16,088 nucleotides of DNA from Smithella sp. ME-1 (lineage in GTDB: Bacteria; Desulfobacterota; Syntrophia; Syntrophales; Smithellaceae). Below are positions 15,985-16,088 of the stretch, in pieces. Each line of letters begins with the position of its first letter. Within the stretch, counting starts at the first letter, position 1. Both the position numbers and the translations under genes were made by a program. The notes under the pieces were generated by a model. The model saw only the letters and a list, made by a program, of their open reading frames with translations. It made no database searches and had not been told where the DNA came from. Location: assembly GCA_000495415.1 (NCBI GenBank), contig AWGX01000545.1, positions 1 through 16,088 on the forward strand, read 5' to 3'.

Positions 15985-16088
15985 CTACTTCCTTTTTTTG
16001 CTTCTAAATTCCGCTAAGAGACCTTTAATTTCAGCTAAGTCGGCCTTGGAATAGTAACCTTTCGCGGCAAATTCATCCCAAACCGGCA
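15985..16088 (-). CDS. dctP: TRAP transporter substrate-binding protein DctP, C-terminal end only
   Basis: The last 33 complete codons plus stop of a gene that continues beyond the window. The peptide includes PVWDEFAAKGYYSKADL and ends in a basic tail (RSKKRK). This pattern is typical of the C-terminus of DctP-family periplasmic binding proteins, and the gene is directly upstream of dctQ, dctM and tatT, where the binding protein is expected. Identification rests mainly on context, since most of the protein is missing. Confidence 0.72.
   Translation of the reverse strand, partial: PVWDEFAAKGYYSKADLAEIKGLLAEFRSKKRK

Noticed and set aside
1..16088. Mobile element, CRISPR array, tRNA or rRNA
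   Set aside because: I saw no transposase or integrase frame, no regularly spaced direct repeats and no recognisable RNA-gene sequence on either strand.

Overview
The window looks like chromosomal DNA of an anaerobic, fatty-acid- or aromatic-acid-using member of the Desulfobacterota (a Syntrophales- or Desulfobacteria-like deltaproteobacterium). This is inferred from the gene mix: acyl-CoA dehydrogenases, an ADP-forming acetyl-CoA synthetase, a CoA-transferase/GNAT fusion, an AmmeMemoRadiSam locus and a TRAP transporter with a TatT lipoprotein. GC content is moderate. I see no rRNA, tRNA, CRISPR array, insertion sequence or phage gene. Gene density is high and the short intergenic regions are AT-rich.

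Layout. (1) Positions 1-3429, plus strand: the 3' part of an acyl-CoA dehydrogenase; a second, degenerate acyl-CoA dehydrogenase-like protein whose ribosome binding site overlaps the first gene's stop; then an SDR oxidoreductase. (2) 3447-7578, minus strand: a complete ADP-forming acyl/acetyl-CoA synthetase (700 aa), followed by a CoA-transferase-like protein fused to a C-terminal GNAT acetyltransferase. (3) 7579-7781: a divergent intergenic region with two near-consensus sigma-70-type promoters back to back. (4) 7782-12695, plus strand: a tight three-gene unit made of an AmrS-type radical SAM enzyme with a Tat-like N-terminus, a fused MEMO (AmrB) plus AMMECR1 (AmrA) protein with a lipoprotein-like signal, and a polytopic membrane protein with an embedded spermidine-synthase-like domain. 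(5) A strong hairpin terminator at 12755-12790. (6) 12812-16088, minus strand: a TRAP transporter in the order dctP (3' end only), dctQ, dctM and a TatT-type lipoprotein.

How the genes fit together. Regions 1 and 2 fit acyl-CoA dehydrogenation, reduction or oxidation of an oxo or hydroxy intermediate, and recovery of ATP from acyl-CoA through the NDP-forming synthetase; the TRAP system could import an organic acid. Several proteins keep a family fold but lack the expected catalytic residue: the second dehydrogenase, the CoA-transferase domain and the spermidine-synthase-like domain. The most unusual element is region 4. All three AmmeMemoRadiSam domains sit in two proteins that both carry export-type N-termini, next to a membrane-embedded methyltransferase-fold protein. 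This suggests a membrane-associated or extracytoplasmic version of this functionally unexplained system.
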